NCBI GenBank assembly: GCA_022009975.1
Contig: CP091733.1
Location: 2,035,001 to 2,099,000, forward strand
Direction: 5' to 3'
From: Phocaeicola vulgatus
GTDB taxonomy: Bacteria > Bacteroidota > Bacteroidia > Bacteroidales > Tannerellaceae
Length of the DNA: 64,000 nucleotides
The translations under genes and the position numbers were made by a program. Positions 1 to 9,227 of the stretch are shown in pieces. Below the pieces are notes generated by a model. It was not told where the DNA came from. It was given only the letters and a program-made list of their open reading frames with translations, and did no database searches. Positions within the stretch are counted from its first letter, which is position 1, and every line of letters starts with the position of its first letter.

Positions 1-464
1 TCTGTAAAAACTGTTTCACCGAACTTTAATTTACCGCCCTCTACTGAGAAAAGTCCACTATTATTGACAATAGCCAATGCATACACATTTTTTCCATTTT
101 CAGGCTTAGTAATCTCACGTACATCGGAAGGATATTTCACCGTAACATTACCTTGACTTTGATTTTTGATTAAATCATTTAAACTATGCGCTTCTGTACA
201 AATAGCATCGTCCTCCTTATCTCCTACAAAGAAAGCCAAAATGATATCATTCACCTTGTACTCTGCCTCTATGCCATCATCGAAAATGTCATTTCCGTTA
301 GCTTTCACAGAATTACCCGACACCGTAGGTAAATTAATGGCTACTTTCACATAACCTACATCACCCGTTACACCATTCACACCACCTTTATCCGGAACAT
401 CATCCGAACAACCAAAAAGAAATGCTGTGGTTAAAATCCCTGTTAAAAAAAGGTTCTTTTTCAT
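1..464 (-). CDS. Mfa1-like fimbrillin lipoprotein (3' end beyond window)
   Basis: The N-terminal 154 codons of a surface lipoprotein that runs off the left edge. It starts MKKNLFLTGIL with a hydrophobic stretch ending in FLFGC, a lipobox, so it should be cleaved by signal peptidase II and anchored through Cys19. The following region (DVGYVKVAINLPTV, then a NDIILAFFVG strand) resembles the N-terminal domain of Bacteroidales FimA/Mfa1 fimbrillins, which are exported as lipoproteins and polymerised after removal of an N-terminal strand. The gene lies 44 bases after the DUF3868 gene and two genes after a DUF3575 gene, the usual order in Mfa-type fimbrial operons. The family call rests on the signal peptide and context. 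Whether it is the shaft or a tip subunit cannot be told without the C-terminus. Confidence 0.72.
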   Translation of the reverse strand, partial: MKKNLFLTGILTTAFLFGCSDDVPDKGGVNGVTGDVGYVKVAINLPTVSGNSVKANGNDIFDDGIEAEYKVNDIILAFFVGDKEDDAICTEAHSLNDLIKNQSQGNVTVKYPSDVREITKPENGKNVYALAIVNNSGLFSVEGGKLKFGETVFT

Positions 465-508
465 ATCGCTCTAAATTAAGTTATTAACTAAAAAAATTTT
501 ATCTCGCT

Positions 509-1957
509 TTATTTCTTATACTTCTTATTATATTTATGTATCTGATCCAAGTTCGCTTGCACCTCATCCGCTACTTCCGAATCATTCAACGATTGCAACA
601 ACTGCTCCGCCTTTGCTACTTGACCTTTGTGCATAGCCAATGCTGCCTTTGCCAACTGCTTCTGCGGGCACTCCTGCGCCTTCTTCAAATACCTTTCCGC
701 TTTCGAGAACTGTTTCGCTTGGATGGCAGTGATGGCTGCATTCAAGTTGGAAACAGGGTCGTCCGGATACATGCGGACTGCCGTCTCAAAGATTTCATTA
801 AACTCCTCCGAACCAGCCGGATAAGTTTCCGCTACATGGAAAAACTCATTCAAGCTCAACTTGGAAGGATCTGAAAATGCCAAGGACTTCGCCTCCTCCA
901 CCGAGAAGTTACGGATGGTATAATCCACTTCATAATCGGAATGGCGCAATGCAGGATAGACATCTGCCAACAGGATACGATAGGAATTACCACCATTCAA
1001 AGTCTTTAACTTCCACTCACGCTGGTCATAATCCGCCGGTTGGTCGGCACGGATAATCGCCAACAACTCCTCCTTGTCAGGCAATGAACCCTCTTCCACC
1101 GCCTTCTCCAGTCCTGCCCAATCTTCCGGGACAAAGTCCACAGTAAATGGAACCGAACCAAACGAATACAAGCCCTTCACATAGTTTGCCAATGCCTTCG
1201 CACGGTTCTCAGCCAAATAAGCATTCGATGCATACGCGCCCTCAGGTGAGGCAAACCCTTTGATTTTGACACGGGTAATCGTGGTGTACGGGTCGTTCTT
1301 CACTGCCTCCACCGTCTCTCGAATCTTACCCAACTCTTGCGGGTTCCGCCGGTACTGAGGATTAATGGTCGTCTGGTTGACCGGGAAATCCAAATAGGCA
1401 TTTCCCTCCAACTTGCGCGCCTTTATCTCCTCCGGTTGAGGCATCAAATAGGCTACTGCGGGATCCAGAACGACCGGAGCCGAGAAGTCGAGCGTGAAGA
1501 GCGGGGACTTATGGCTCTGCAAAGCCTTCCAGCCACATCCGCAATCGTCCACCACCAAAGAGACCTCCGCCTCTTCCATCCAGTCGCTATATGTAGTAAC
1601 CGATTGGTATTCTATCACTTGGTTCTCACCGTTCATGCGGCGGAACTCCTGTTCCCCTACCGGGCGGGAGAGGCGGTTGTACAAGATATGCCGTGTCTTG
1701 CCGTTGATGATGAAGGAATCCATGGCACGGACGCTGTCACCCGATTCGACTATCGGAGTGCAGACAATCGACTTGTCGCCGGAAATCTTCAAGCGGCTGA
1801 TATCCACCTTCAACGCCATGGAGAGCTGCCCCTGCCTGTTGTCAACCGATTTCTCTTTCACAACCAAAGCAGCGTCATCGACCGGTGTTTGAGCAGGAAC
1901 CATAATGCTGCATCCGCCTATCATGAGTAAAGTCAATAATGCTTTCATACTAATCAA
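509..1957 (-). CDS. DUF3868 / OmpA-like fimbrial accessory protein
   Basis: 482 residues with a signal peptide (MKALLTLLMIGGCSIMVPAQT if Met4 is used; MISMK if Met1). The N-terminal half matches DUF3868 proteins, which accompany Bacteroidales fimbrillin genes. Residues about 225-260 (RVKIKGFASPEGAY, then NAYLAENRAKALANYV) form an OmpA C-terminal-like domain, the type that binds peptidoglycan. The last about 100 residues hold TPR-like helices (YPDDPVSNLNAAITAI, SKAERYLKKAQECPQK). It lies 6 bases after the DUF3575 gene and 44 bases before the fimbrillin gene, so the three are probably cotranscribed. A role in anchoring or assembling fimbriae at the cell wall is inferred from context, not proven. 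Confidence 0.82.
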   Translation of the reverse strand: MISMKALLTLLMIGGCSIMVPAQTPVDDAALVVKEKSVDNRQGQLSMALKVDISRLKISGDKSIVCTPIVESGDSVRAMDSFIINGKTRHILYNRLSRPVGEQEFRRMNGENQVIEYQSVTTYSDWMEEAEVSLVVDDCGCGWKALQSHKSPLFTLDFSAPVVLDPAVAYLMPQPEEIKARKLEGNAYLDFPVNQTTINPQYRRNPQELGKIRETVEAVKNDPYTTITRVKIKGFASPEGAYASNAYLAENRAKALANYVKGLYSFGSVPFTVDFVPEDWAGLEKAVEEGSLPDKEELLAIIRADQPADYDQREWKLKTLNGGNSYRILLADVYPALRHSDYEVDYTIRNFSVEEAKSLAFSDPSKLSLNEFFHVAETYPAGSEEFNEIFETAVRMYPDDPVSNLNAAITAIQAKQFSKAERYLKKAQECPQKQLAKAALAMHKGQVAKAEQLLQSLNDSEVADEVQANLDQIHKYNKKYKK

Positions 1958-1963
1958 TGGTCT

Positions 1964-2557
1964 TTAAAATACATAAACTGCACTAAGAGCCGCCTGCGTC
2001 GGGCCGACATAATGCTTCTTTACCTTCTCTCGTTTCGTCCCGCAATGGGTACAAGGATAGATGTCGGATTCAAGATAGAGATATCCGGCACCGATGGTAG
2101 CCTCGATATTCCAATGCTTGCCCAACACCCAACTGTAGCCATAGCTCAAACCGACACCTGTTCCCCATCCTTGATGGCGTTCGTTTTCCGTTCCCAACAA
2201 CTTGATGTCGGAAATGTTATATATCACATAAGGGACATGCAAACCGATGAAATGCTTATAAAAGCTTTCGCAAAACCAGTACCGTACTTCAGGATGTAGA
2301 CGGAAATGTTTGATGGACTTGTCAAAGCTTCCATCCTCTTTCTTCGGGGCAAAAGGATTCAACCCCACTTCTGCTTCCAATGTCCATTTAGGAGCTAACC
2401 GTACCTCGAGACCAAGATTCGGTGTGGTCGTTGCCCAGTAGAGCGCATTTGTCTTTAAAGCGACAGTGGCTCCCCGTTCATTTTTCAATGATGTCTGAGC
2501 ACTGCTCAGCATACATATACTGGCTAATATAGCCCATGTAAACACTACCTTTCTCAT
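1964..2557 (-). CDS. DUF3575 outer-membrane fimbrial accessory protein
   Basis: 197 residues with an N-terminal signal peptide ending near SSAQ. The mature part matches DUF3575: the opening VALKTNALYWATTTPNLGLEV, an alternating beta-strand pattern suggesting a small beta-barrel, and a C-terminal aromatic residue (SAVYVF) typical of outer-membrane barrels. A CTHC motif lies near the C-terminus. It is the first gene of the fimbrial operon and its start is preceded by the homopolymer-bearing region at 2684-2709. Its molecular role is unknown; members are routinely found next to DUF3868 and Mfa-like genes. Confidence 0.8.
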   Translation of the reverse strand: MRKVVFTWAILASICMLSSAQTSLKNERGATVALKTNALYWATTTPNLGLEVRLAPKWTLEAEVGLNPFAPKKEDGSFDKSIKHFRLHPEVRYWFCESFYKHFIGLHVPYVIYNISDIKLLGTENERHQGWGTGVGLSYGYSWVLGKHWNIEATIGAGYLYLESDIYPCTHCGTKREKVKKHYVGPTQAALSAVYVF

Positions 2558-2683
2558 ATATGAATAATTGTTTTTTCAACATTGCTGTTTTGACGCCTCA
2601 TGGTTATTAATCAACGCTTCATTCATCTCCCCAAAACCCGTGGCATGAAAAATTCTTTTTATTTATTTAATCTTTCATGAGTG

Positions 2684-2709
2684 CAAATTAAGTAAAAAAA
2701 GGGGGGGGG
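2684..2709 (-). promoter_or_regulatory. candidate fimbrial promoter with A7/G9 tract
   Basis: Upstream of the fimbrial operon the plus strand reads CAAATTAA (2684-2691), A7 (2694-2700) and G9 (2701-2709). Read on the minus strand this is a C9T7 tract immediately upstream of TTAATTTG, one mismatch from the Bacteroidetes -7 box TAnnTTTG. The tract would then lie in the -33/-7 spacer. Start codon is about 127 bases downstream. The exact tract length is uncertain because this sequence shows homopolymer errors elsewhere. Confidence 0.35.
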
Positions 2710-2924
2710 TAATTTTACATGTTAATAAAATATAAATCGTTAAATTTCCTCTTGATGTCAGTTAATTTACATATATACTCGCAAATAACAACTTTGCTCC
2801 TGACATATTTTTTTAATAGTAAAAAGTTTCAAAATCGAACTCCCAAAACAATTCTGTAGTTTGCAATTCATATCCGTTATTTAAGACAAGCGATTTTAGA
2901 AATAAACAAGGTTACGACCTTTCT

Positions 2925-2991
2925 CCAAAGAGGTAGTAAGCTTTTCCCAAAAAGGTCGTATGCTTTTTGAAAAAAGGTAGTAAGCTATTTT
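2925..2991. repeat. three imperfect about 22-bp tandem repeats
   Basis: Three successive units share the core AAAGGTAGTAAGCTTTT or AAAAGGTCGTATGCTTTTT (about 2927-2945, 2949-2968, 2969-2991). They lie in the 700-base gene-free stretch 2558-3255 between the fimbrial operon and the dnaJ terminator. No gene is supported in that stretch; besides these units it holds the homopolymer promoter region and an AT-rich dispersed repeat. Confidence 0.6.
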
Positions 2992-3130
2992 AGAAAACCT
3001 CTTCTCCTCTCCAATTGGGTCAGAACATATATTTATGTGTTCCATAACACCCATACCTATGTCTATTCGATTTCCGTCTATCTTCCTTACAAATCTGAAG
3101 TATTACAAACTAAGATTTGAGAGATTAACA

Positions 3131-3180
3131 GGGTTTAAATAGTGTTTTAATGGCATTATAACGGTGTTTAAACGGTGTTA
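3131..3180. repeat. AT-rich dispersed repeat (GTTTAAAnGGTGTTTTAA family)
   Basis: A run of three to four imperfect units built on GTGTTTTAA / GTTTAAACGGTG. Related copies in the opposite orientation lie within 27479-27557, 30317-30395 and 37452-37530, and at 53021-53063. All are intergenic. Confidence 0.55.
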
Positions 3181-3190
3181 GAATGTAAGA

Positions 3191-3237
3191 CAATAAAGGG
3201 CTGCATCAAATGAATCATTTTGACACAGCCCTTATTG
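3191..3237 (-). terminator. bidirectional-looking terminator after dnaJ
   Basis: Inverted repeat CAATAAAGGGCTG (3191-3203) pairing with CAGCCCTTATTG (3226-3237), with extra pairing of ATCA and TGA inside. It lies 19 bases beyond the dnaJ stop. Confidence 0.75.
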
Positions 3238-3255
3238 TTTTATCCGTATATTTCA

Positions 3256-4416
3256 TCAATTAAACAACCGGCGGAACTTATCGAAGAATTTCTCCTTCAT
3301 CGTCTTGTTCGGCTGGAAGCTCTCCGACTTATCCAACTCCCTCAACTTATCCTTTTCCGATTCGCTCAACGACTCCGGCACATAGACACTGACATTTACA
3401 AGCAGGTCACCTGTTCCATAACCATTGATGGAAGGAAGTCCCTTGTTCCTCAAGCGGAGCACTTTGCCCGGCTGTGTTCCCGGATCAATCTTCACTTTCA
3501 CCTTTCCGTCAACCGTAGGCACCTCCACGGAACCGCCCAAAGCAGCTTGAGGGAAACTCAAGAGCAAGTTATAAATCAAATCGTTTTCATCACGCAACAA
3601 TTCTGGATGCGACTCCTCTTCCAGCAATATCAACAAATCTCCGTTGATACCTCCGTGGCGGGCTGCGTTACCCTTGCCATTCATGGAGAGCTGCATTCCC
3701 TCTGCTACACCAGCCGGGATATTGATAGTGATGATCTCCTCGTCACGGACGATGCCTTCACCGTTACAATGCGGGCACTTCTTCACCACCACTTTACCTT
3801 CACCACCACAAGTAGGACAAGTGGCCTGCGTCTGCATCTGTCCCAAGATGGTGTTGGCGACACGGGTAACTACACCTGAACCTTTACAAGTATCGCAAGT
3901 CTTCGTGCCGTTATCCCCATCCGCACCTGTGCCGTGGCAATGCGAACAAGCCACATATTTCTTCACCTTGATTTTCTTCTCGACACCTGTCGCAATATCC
4001 TTCAAAGAGAGTTTCACCTTCACACGGAGGTCAGAACCACGATTCACATAGCGGGAACGCTGTCCTCCGCCGCCGAATCCACCAAAACCGCCGAATCCAC
4101 CAAAATGACCGCCAAAGATATTACCGAACTGGGCGAAAATGTCCTCCATAGACATACCGGCACCACCGAATCCGCCACTGCCGGACGCACCACCGAGTCC
4201 TGCATGTCCGAACTGGTCATAACGTTGACGCTTCTGCTCATCGCTCAACACATCGTAAGCCTCCGCAGCCTCCTTGAATTTCTCTTCAGCCTCTTTGTCA
4301 CCCGGGTTCTTGTCCGGATGGTATTGGATAGCTTTTTTACGATATGCCTTCTTTATCTCTTCAACTGTAGCCGTCTTTTCAACGCCCAGCACTTCATAAT
4401 AATCTCTTTTCGCCAT
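3256..4416 (-). CDS. dnaJ: Chaperone protein DnaJ
   Basis: 386-residue cytoplasmic J-domain co-chaperone that delivers unfolded clients to DnaK and stimulates its ATPase. The J domain (1-70) has the HPD motif at 33-35. A Gly/Phe-rich linker runs from about 72 to 118. Four CxxCxGxG zinc motifs are at 157-164, 174-181, 200-207 and 214-221, followed by the C-terminal substrate-binding domains. All parts of a type I DnaJ are intact and length is normal. It follows grpE by 14 bases on the same strand, so grpE-dnaJ form an operon closed by the hairpin at 3191-3237. dnaK is not in the window. Confidence 0.98.
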   Translation of the reverse strand: MAKRDYYEVLGVEKTATVEEIKKAYRKKAIQYHPDKNPGDKEAEEKFKEAAEAYDVLSDEQKRQRYDQFGHAGLGGASGSGGFGGAGMSMEDIFAQFGNIFGGHFGGFGGFGGFGGGGQRSRYVNRGSDLRVKVKLSLKDIATGVEKKIKVKKYVACSHCHGTGADGDNGTKTCDTCKGSGVVTRVANTILGQMQTQATCPTCGGEGKVVVKKCPHCNGEGIVRDEEIITINIPAGVAEGMQLSMNGKGNAARHGGINGDLLILLEEESHPELLRDENDLIYNLLLSFPQAALGGSVEVPTVDGKVKVKIDPGTQPGKVLRLRNKGLPSINGYGTGDLLVNVSVYVPESLSESEKDKLRELDKSESFQPNKTMKEKFFDKFRRLFN

Positions 4417-4430
4417 CTTGGTAACTTTTT

Positions 4431-5018
4431 TTATTCTCCTACAACAACTTTAGCGTGACGTATAACCTTCTCGTTCATCATATAGCCTGTCTGTACACAA
4501 TCCAGCACTTTGCCCTTCAAATCAGGTTGCGGAGCCGGGATGGTCGCGATAGCTTCGCTATTCTCCAAATCGAACGGTTTGCCAATCACTTCGATAGCTT
4601 TGACGCCTTGGCTACCCAAGTAAGATACGAACTTGTTATAAATCAAATCGACCCCTTCTGCAACTGCTTTCATGTCCGAAGCTTGGTGGATATTGTCCAA
4701 TGCACGCTGGAAATCATCCACGATAGGCAACAGATGCGTCAAGGCACCTTCGCCCCCGTTTTTAATCAGCTCACTCTTTTCACGCAAAGTACGTTTACGG
4801 TAGTTGTCAAACTCGGCACGCAGGCGCAAGTGAGCGTCATTCAATTCATCATATTTCTTTTGCAGTTCCGACAAGTCATCCGACATATTGGCACTTTCTA
4901 CCGTTTCCTCTGACTTATTTTCCTCTTCACCCTGCAAGTTTGTCTTATTTTCGTTTACTACTTCCTCTTCACTTTCGGTCGTAGCCGCATGTTGATCTTT
5001 AAAATGTTTATTGCTCAT
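4431..5018 (-). CDS. grpE: Nucleotide exchange factor GrpE
   Basis: 195 residues from the ATG at 5016-5018; the frame stays open upstream to 5105, but that stretch (NGIYLQRNPLEMR...) is not GrpE-like and the ATG follows an AAAGAG sequence. An acidic, disordered N-terminus (TTESEEEVVNENKT) is followed by a long coiled coil (LRAEFDNYRKRTLREKSEL) and the C-terminal beta domain with the family signature around NPEAIATIPAP-like NSEAIATIPAP. GrpE releases ADP from DnaK and is the thermosensor of the DnaK cycle. Gene order grpE-dnaJ is standard. Confidence 0.97.
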   Translation of the reverse strand: MSNKHFKDQHAATTESEEEVVNENKTNLQGEEENKSEETVESANMSDDLSELQKKYDELNDAHLRLRAEFDNYRKRTLREKSELIKNGGEGALTHLLPIVDDFQRALDNIHQASDMKAVAEGVDLIYNKFVSYLGSQGVKAIEVIGKPFDLENSEAIATIPAPQPDLKGKVLDCVQTGYMMNEKVIRHAKVVVGE

Positions 5019-5169
5019 CTCTTTATTTGTTTTATTACCTATTGAATATAAGCAGGTTGACACCCGCATTTCCAAAGGATTCCTCTGTAGGTATATACCG
5101 TTCAAAGCTCCTTTACATACTTATAACAGCAAAAAGGTTGCCAAACATTCCGTTCGCAGGGAAAAGTCC

Positions 5170-5798
5170 TTATTTGAAATAGGCTTTGGCCCACGTAAAG
5201 ACCCTCTGTTCCTCCTTGATGTAAGCCTTCAGCAACTTCCGGTTCTCCCTGTCCACATAGAGCGGAGTCGTGTAAGACTGGGTCAATGTCAGGCTATCCG
5301 GACTGAGCCGGTATTGGAACATATCCATATCCAAAGAGGAAATGGCTTCCTGGTAGCGGACGGAAGTCGTATCCACATCCTTGCGCAGGAACCAACCGGC
5401 AGCTACCGGTGTAAACAAGTCCGCACTATCCAACTGTTTCCATTCCGGGGAGAAAAAAGAGATGCGGCTGTCGGGCACAGGACCTTTTACCGTCACCACC
5501 TTACATATAACAAAGGTATTATTCACCAACGGAAGCAGCTTCATCTCAATGGTCGTCCTTTCCGTCGATTCCAACAACAGGTAGTCGTCCGTCAATTTGA
5601 CCAACTTCGCATACCCGTTCATATTATTCTTCAGTCTCGCCTCTTCCTTGGAACGGTACAAATCGACCAAATCTTTTCTCCAAGCATCTTCCAACTGCGG
5701 CGCATATTCATCGGGCATTGCCACAAATACAGCTGCCATATCCTGTGCCATCGCTGAGAATGAACAGAAGAGGAATAACATAAACACCCATTTCTCAT
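5170..5798 (-). CDS. DUF3256 family exported protein (frameshift in signal peptide)
   Basis: About 209 residues after correction. From residue 15 on (AMAQDMAAVFVAMPDEYAP) the sequence matches DUF3256, a Bacteroidetes family of periplasmic or secreted proteins of unknown function. The uninterrupted frame has no good start: its only early initiator is GTG at 5785-5787 inside the signal peptide. An ATG at 5796-5798 followed by AGAAA would give MRKWVFMLFLFCSFSAMAQ, a clean signal peptide, if the A-run near 5791-5793 were one base longer. I therefore propose a homopolymer error. It is the last gene after truA and the EamA transporter, 8 bases downstream of the latter. Confidence 0.72.
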
Positions 5799-5806
5799 AT
5801 CATTAC

Positions 5807-6703
5807 CTATTTAGTTCCTAAATATAAAAATACCATACCTATAAAGACAAGCACCAAATCCACCACCTTGCTCTTGAGGTTCTTCTCGTGGAAGAAAAGT
5901 GCTCCTGCTGCAAAAGTAACCAAAACATTGCTTCTACGAATCATCGAGACAATAGAAATCATGGAGTCCGGGTCGGTCAAGGCATAAAAGTAGACCCAGT
6001 CGGCGATGCAGAGGAAAAGCGATATAAACGGAATGCTCCAACGCCACTCAAACGGAGTCGTCTCTTTCCTATGCGGATACCATAAGAACAGAAGGATGAA
6101 GGACATGATGAAACATTGGTAGACATTGAACCACACTTGGACGGTCATCACATCCAATCCCCTCATCAAATGCTTGTCGTACAATCCGCTCAAAGCCCCC
6201 AAGAGAACCGAGATGACGGTATAATAGATCCACTTGTTGTGCGTAAACCGGATTCCCTCCTTTTTACCGGACGAGGAGAGCATATAAAAAGAAGCAACGG
6301 CAAATGCCACACCCATCCATTGGTAAAGGTTCAGCCGCTCACCAAATATCAGCATCGCCCCGACCAAAGTCAGGACAGGTTGCGTCGCTTTGATAGGTCC
6401 GGAAATGGTCAACGGCAAGTTCTTCAAGGCAAAGTAACCAAATATCCAAGAAGAGAGGACAATGACCGCCTTGATGAATACGGCAAAATGCACTTGCCAA
6501 GAGACGAAAGGCACATAAAAGAGCGAACCATCCAATAGTTCGGTCGTGTACGAAAGGAGGATAAACGGCAAGAAGATCAAGCTGCTTATCAAGGTGTTGA
6601 AAAAGAGGACGGGGATGACCGCATTGCCATTCAACGACATCTTTTTATTCACCTCGTAACATCCCAAGAGGAATGCAGACAAAAACGCCAATACTACCCA
6701 CAT
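5807..6703 (-). CDS. EamA/DMT-family transporter
   Basis: 298 residues made of about ten hydrophobic segments, in two five-helix EamA halves. The first half ends with the conserved acidic-Gly pattern LTLVGAMLIFGERLN and the second with VTFAAGALFFHEKNL, the duplicated signature of the drug/metabolite transporter superfamily. It should sit in the inner membrane as a small-molecule exporter or importer; the substrate is unknown. It starts one base after the truA stop, so it is translationally linked to truA and probably shares its promoter. Confidence 0.85.
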   Translation of the reverse strand: MWVVLAFLSAFLLGCYEVNKKMSLNGNAVIPVLFFNTLISSLIFLPFILLSYTTELLDGSLFYVPFVSWQVHFAVFIKAVIVLSSWIFGYFALKNLPLTISGPIKATQPVLTLVGAMLIFGERLNLYQWMGVAFAVASFYMLSSSGKKEGIRFTHNKWIYYTVISVLLGALSGLYDKHLMRGLDVMTVQVWFNVYQCFIMSFILLFLWYPHRKETTPFEWRWSIPFISLFLCIADWVYFYALTDPDSMISIVSMIRRSNVLVTFAAGALFFHEKNLKSKVVDLVLVFIGMVFLYLGTK

Positions 6704-6704
6704 A

Positions 6705-7462
6705 TTACTCTTCCACTAAAAACAGTCGTTCGGGATAGGCTACATCTTCCAAGAAAAGGGCATGCCCGGGCATGGAGATTCCTGCCGAGCAGCGGTCTTT
6801 CTTTTCAATCACCTTCCTCAAACCGTCAATGCTCAATTTGCCTCGTCCCACTTCCAACAGCGTTCCCACCACCGCACGGACCATATTCCGCAGGAATCGG
6901 TCGGCTTGGATGGTAAAGACCCAAACATTTCCCTCTTGATGCCAACGGGCATACATAATCCGGCAATTGTTCGTCTTGACATCCGTATGCAGTTTGCTGA
7001 AACTGGTAAAGTCGGTATATTCAAAGAAGACCTTGCACGCTTCGTTCATCCGTTCAAATCCAACGGGCTGTGGTAGCGGTAGACTTGATTGAAGTTAAAG
7101 GGATTTTTATGCAAGGTCAAATAGTATCGATAGGTGCGGGAAACCGCATCGAACCGGGCATGGGCGTCCGGAACAACCGGAACAATCTTATAAACCGCAA
7201 TGTCGGGCGGCAATATACGGTTCAATTTATCAGTCAGGAAAGAGAGATCCGTCAAAGGCTGCTCCATCTCAAAATGAGCCACCATCCGGCGTGCATGGAC
7301 ACCTGCATCGGTACGTCCTGCTCCGACAACCGCAATTTTACTCCTAAGAATAGTTGATAAAGACTCCTCCAAGCGTTGTTGCACAGTCATGCCATTCGGC
7401 TGAATCTGCCAGCCACAATACTCTTTCCCGTTATAACCTAAATATATAAAGTACCTGTTCAC
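6705..7462 (-). CDS. truA: tRNA pseudouridine synthase A (one apparent frameshift)
   Basis: TruA isomerises U38-U40 in the anticodon stem of many tRNAs. The first part (codons from 7462) holds the catalytic Asp in GAGRTDAGVHA and ends prematurely at SPLDLNG. A second frame overlaps it at 7046-7049 and continues MNEACKVFFEYTDFTSF to the C-terminus. Restoring one G at about 7055 gives SPLDLERMNEAC, the expected sequence, and a 252-residue protein of normal length. The break is thus most likely a sequencing error, not a pseudogene. A TACCTTTG promoter box lies about 37 bases upstream (7499-7506). It heads the operon with the EamA and DUF3256 genes. Confidence 0.93.
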
Positions 7463-7498
7463 CCAATCACGATTTAATTAATCGGCGGCAAAGGTATG

Positions 7499-7506
7499 AA
7501 ATAGAA
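7499..7506 (-). promoter_or_regulatory. -7 box upstream of truA
   Basis: Plus-strand CAAAGGTA reads TACCTTTG on the minus strand, a perfect Bacteroidetes TAnnTTTG element, 37 bases before the truA start. Confidence 0.6.
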
Positions 7507-7516
7507 TGAACAAACA

Positions 7517-7557
7517 AAAGGGATATGCCAAAAACATCCGTTTTGACATATCCCTTT
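7517..7557 (-). terminator. terminator of the methylmalonyl-CoA decarboxylase operon
   Basis: Perfect inverted repeat AAAGGGATATG (7517-7527) / CATATCCCTTT (7547-7557), 17 bases after the beta-subunit stop. T-rich sequence follows on both strands, so it may work in both directions. Confidence 0.8.
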
Positions 7558-7574
7558 CTATTTAAAAATATATC

Positions 7575-8766
7575 TTATCCTAAGAAACCTAACAAGATAC
7601 CGGCTGCCACAGCAGAACCGATAACACCTGCTACGTTCGGACCCATTGCGTGCATCAACAAATAGTTGCTTGGATCATATTCCAAACCTACGTTCTGAGA
7701 GATACGAGCAGCATCAGGAACGGCAGATACACCAGAGTTACCAATCAACGGGTTAATCTTGTTACCTTCCTTCAAGAACAAGTTGAAGAACTTAACGAAC
7801 AAGACACCTGCGCAAGTTGCGATTACGAATGACAAAGCACCCAAACCGAAAATCTTGATAGAGTTGATAGTCAAGAACTGAGTTGCCTGAGTAGAAGCAC
7901 CTACAGTGATACCTAACAACATAGTGATAACGTCAATCAGCGGACCACGAGCTGTTTCAGCCAAACGACGAGTCACACCACTTTCCTTACACAAGTTTCC
8001 GAAGAACAACATACCTAACAAAGGAAGACCTGAAGGTACCAAGAAGGCGGTCAACAGCAAACCGACAATCGGGAAAATGATCTTTTCTGTCTGAGAAACG
8101 ACTCTCGGAGGTCTCATTCGAATCAAACGCTCCTTGTCAGTTGTCAACAGACGCATGAAAGGAGGTTGGATGATAGGAACCAACGCCATATAAGAATAGG
8201 CGGATACGGCAATCGCACCCATCAAGTTAGGAGCCAACTTAGAAGACAAGAAGATAGCAGTAGGACCGTCAGCACCACCGATGATACCGATAGCACCAGC
8301 CTGACTTGGATCGAAGCCCATCTGCAAAGCGATGATATACGCACCGAAGATACCAAACTGAGCCGCAGCACCCACCAACATCAATTTCGGATTGGAAATC
8401 AATGCCGAGAAGTCGGTCATCGCACCAATTCCCAAGAAGATCAACGGCGGGTACCAACCCTGCTTCACACCTTGATACAAGATATTCAATACTGAACCCT
8501 CTTCATAGATACCCAACTGTAATCCTGCATCTTTGAAAGGAATGTTACCAATCAAGATACCGAAGCCAATCGGAATAAGAAGCATCGGTTCAAATTCAAA
8601 CTTGATAGCCAAAGATGAACAGCAAACCGACCAACAACATGATAATGTGGCCAGGCGTTGCGTTCGCAAATCCGGTATAAGAGAGGAACACCTGAATGTT
8701 TTCTGCAAGGAATTGCATGAAACTTTCCTGTGCTGCCGCTGCTTGTAATAATATAGATGTTAGCAT
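7575..8766 (-). CDS. Na+-pumping methylmalonyl-CoA decarboxylase beta subunit (one apparent frameshift)
   Basis: Integral-membrane beta subunit of the sodium-translocating decarboxylases (OadB/GcdB/MmdB). It decarboxylates carboxybiotin and exports Na+. The conserved FEFEPMLLIPIGFGIL stretch, the IGIIGGADGPTAIFLSSKLAP signature and the C-terminal NPLIGNSGVSAVPDAARISQ are all present. The N-terminus (MLTSILLQAAAAQESFMQFL, from ATG 8764-8766) is in a different frame; it reads through VGLLFIF and the frames must be joined near 8611-8613 (an A/T run). Corrected length is about 397 residues. It is the last gene of the operon and starts 4 bases before the true end of the biotin carrier gene. Its neighbours indicate methylmalonyl-CoA rather than oxaloacetate as substrate. 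Confidence 0.93.
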
Positions 8767-8770
8767 ACAC

Positions 8771-9201
8771 TTATCCGATTACGACGAGATCAGCACCTTC
8801 CAGTACAGAATCGCCCTTATTAACCTTAATTTCTACAATCTTGCCATCGCGGTCAGCGTTGATATTGTTTCCATCTTCATTGCTTCCAATACCAAAATCT
8901 TCTGGCCTCTCTTGACAGTATCACCTACTTTACAATCCACGCTCAAGATAACACCTGGCAGTGGAGACTTCACAGCACCCGCAACACTTGAAGCAGCTGG
9001 ACGAGAAACAACCGGTTCTCCGGCAGGAGTAGTCGGAGCCTGAGCCGGACGCTTCAAAGGCACAACCTGCTTCTTAGCCGGTTTCTCCATCTTCACGCTG
9101 TATGGAATGCCGTTAACTTCAACTTCAGCAATATCATCAACTACAGAATTGATATGCACTTTATATACGTTACCATTAATGGTATATTTAAAACTTTTCA
9201 T
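8771..9201 (-). CDS. Biotin carboxyl carrier subunit (one apparent frameshift)
   Basis: A biotin/lipoyl-attachment protein that carries CO2 from the carboxyltransferase to the beta subunit. It has an N-terminal domain (MKSFKYTINGNVYKVHI), a Pro/Ala-rich flexible linker (KRPAQAPTTPAGEPVVSRPA) and a C-terminal biotinyl domain with the EAMKM motif; Lys109 is the predicted biotin site. As written the frame ends in ISTLTAMARL just after the motif. Adding one A to the run at 8868-8870 restores NNINADRDGKIVEIKVNKG and a proper end at 8771, giving 143 residues. It lies 26 bases after the gamma subunit gene. Confidence 0.93.
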
Positions 9202-9227
9202 TCTTTAATTCTATTTTAAAAGGATAA

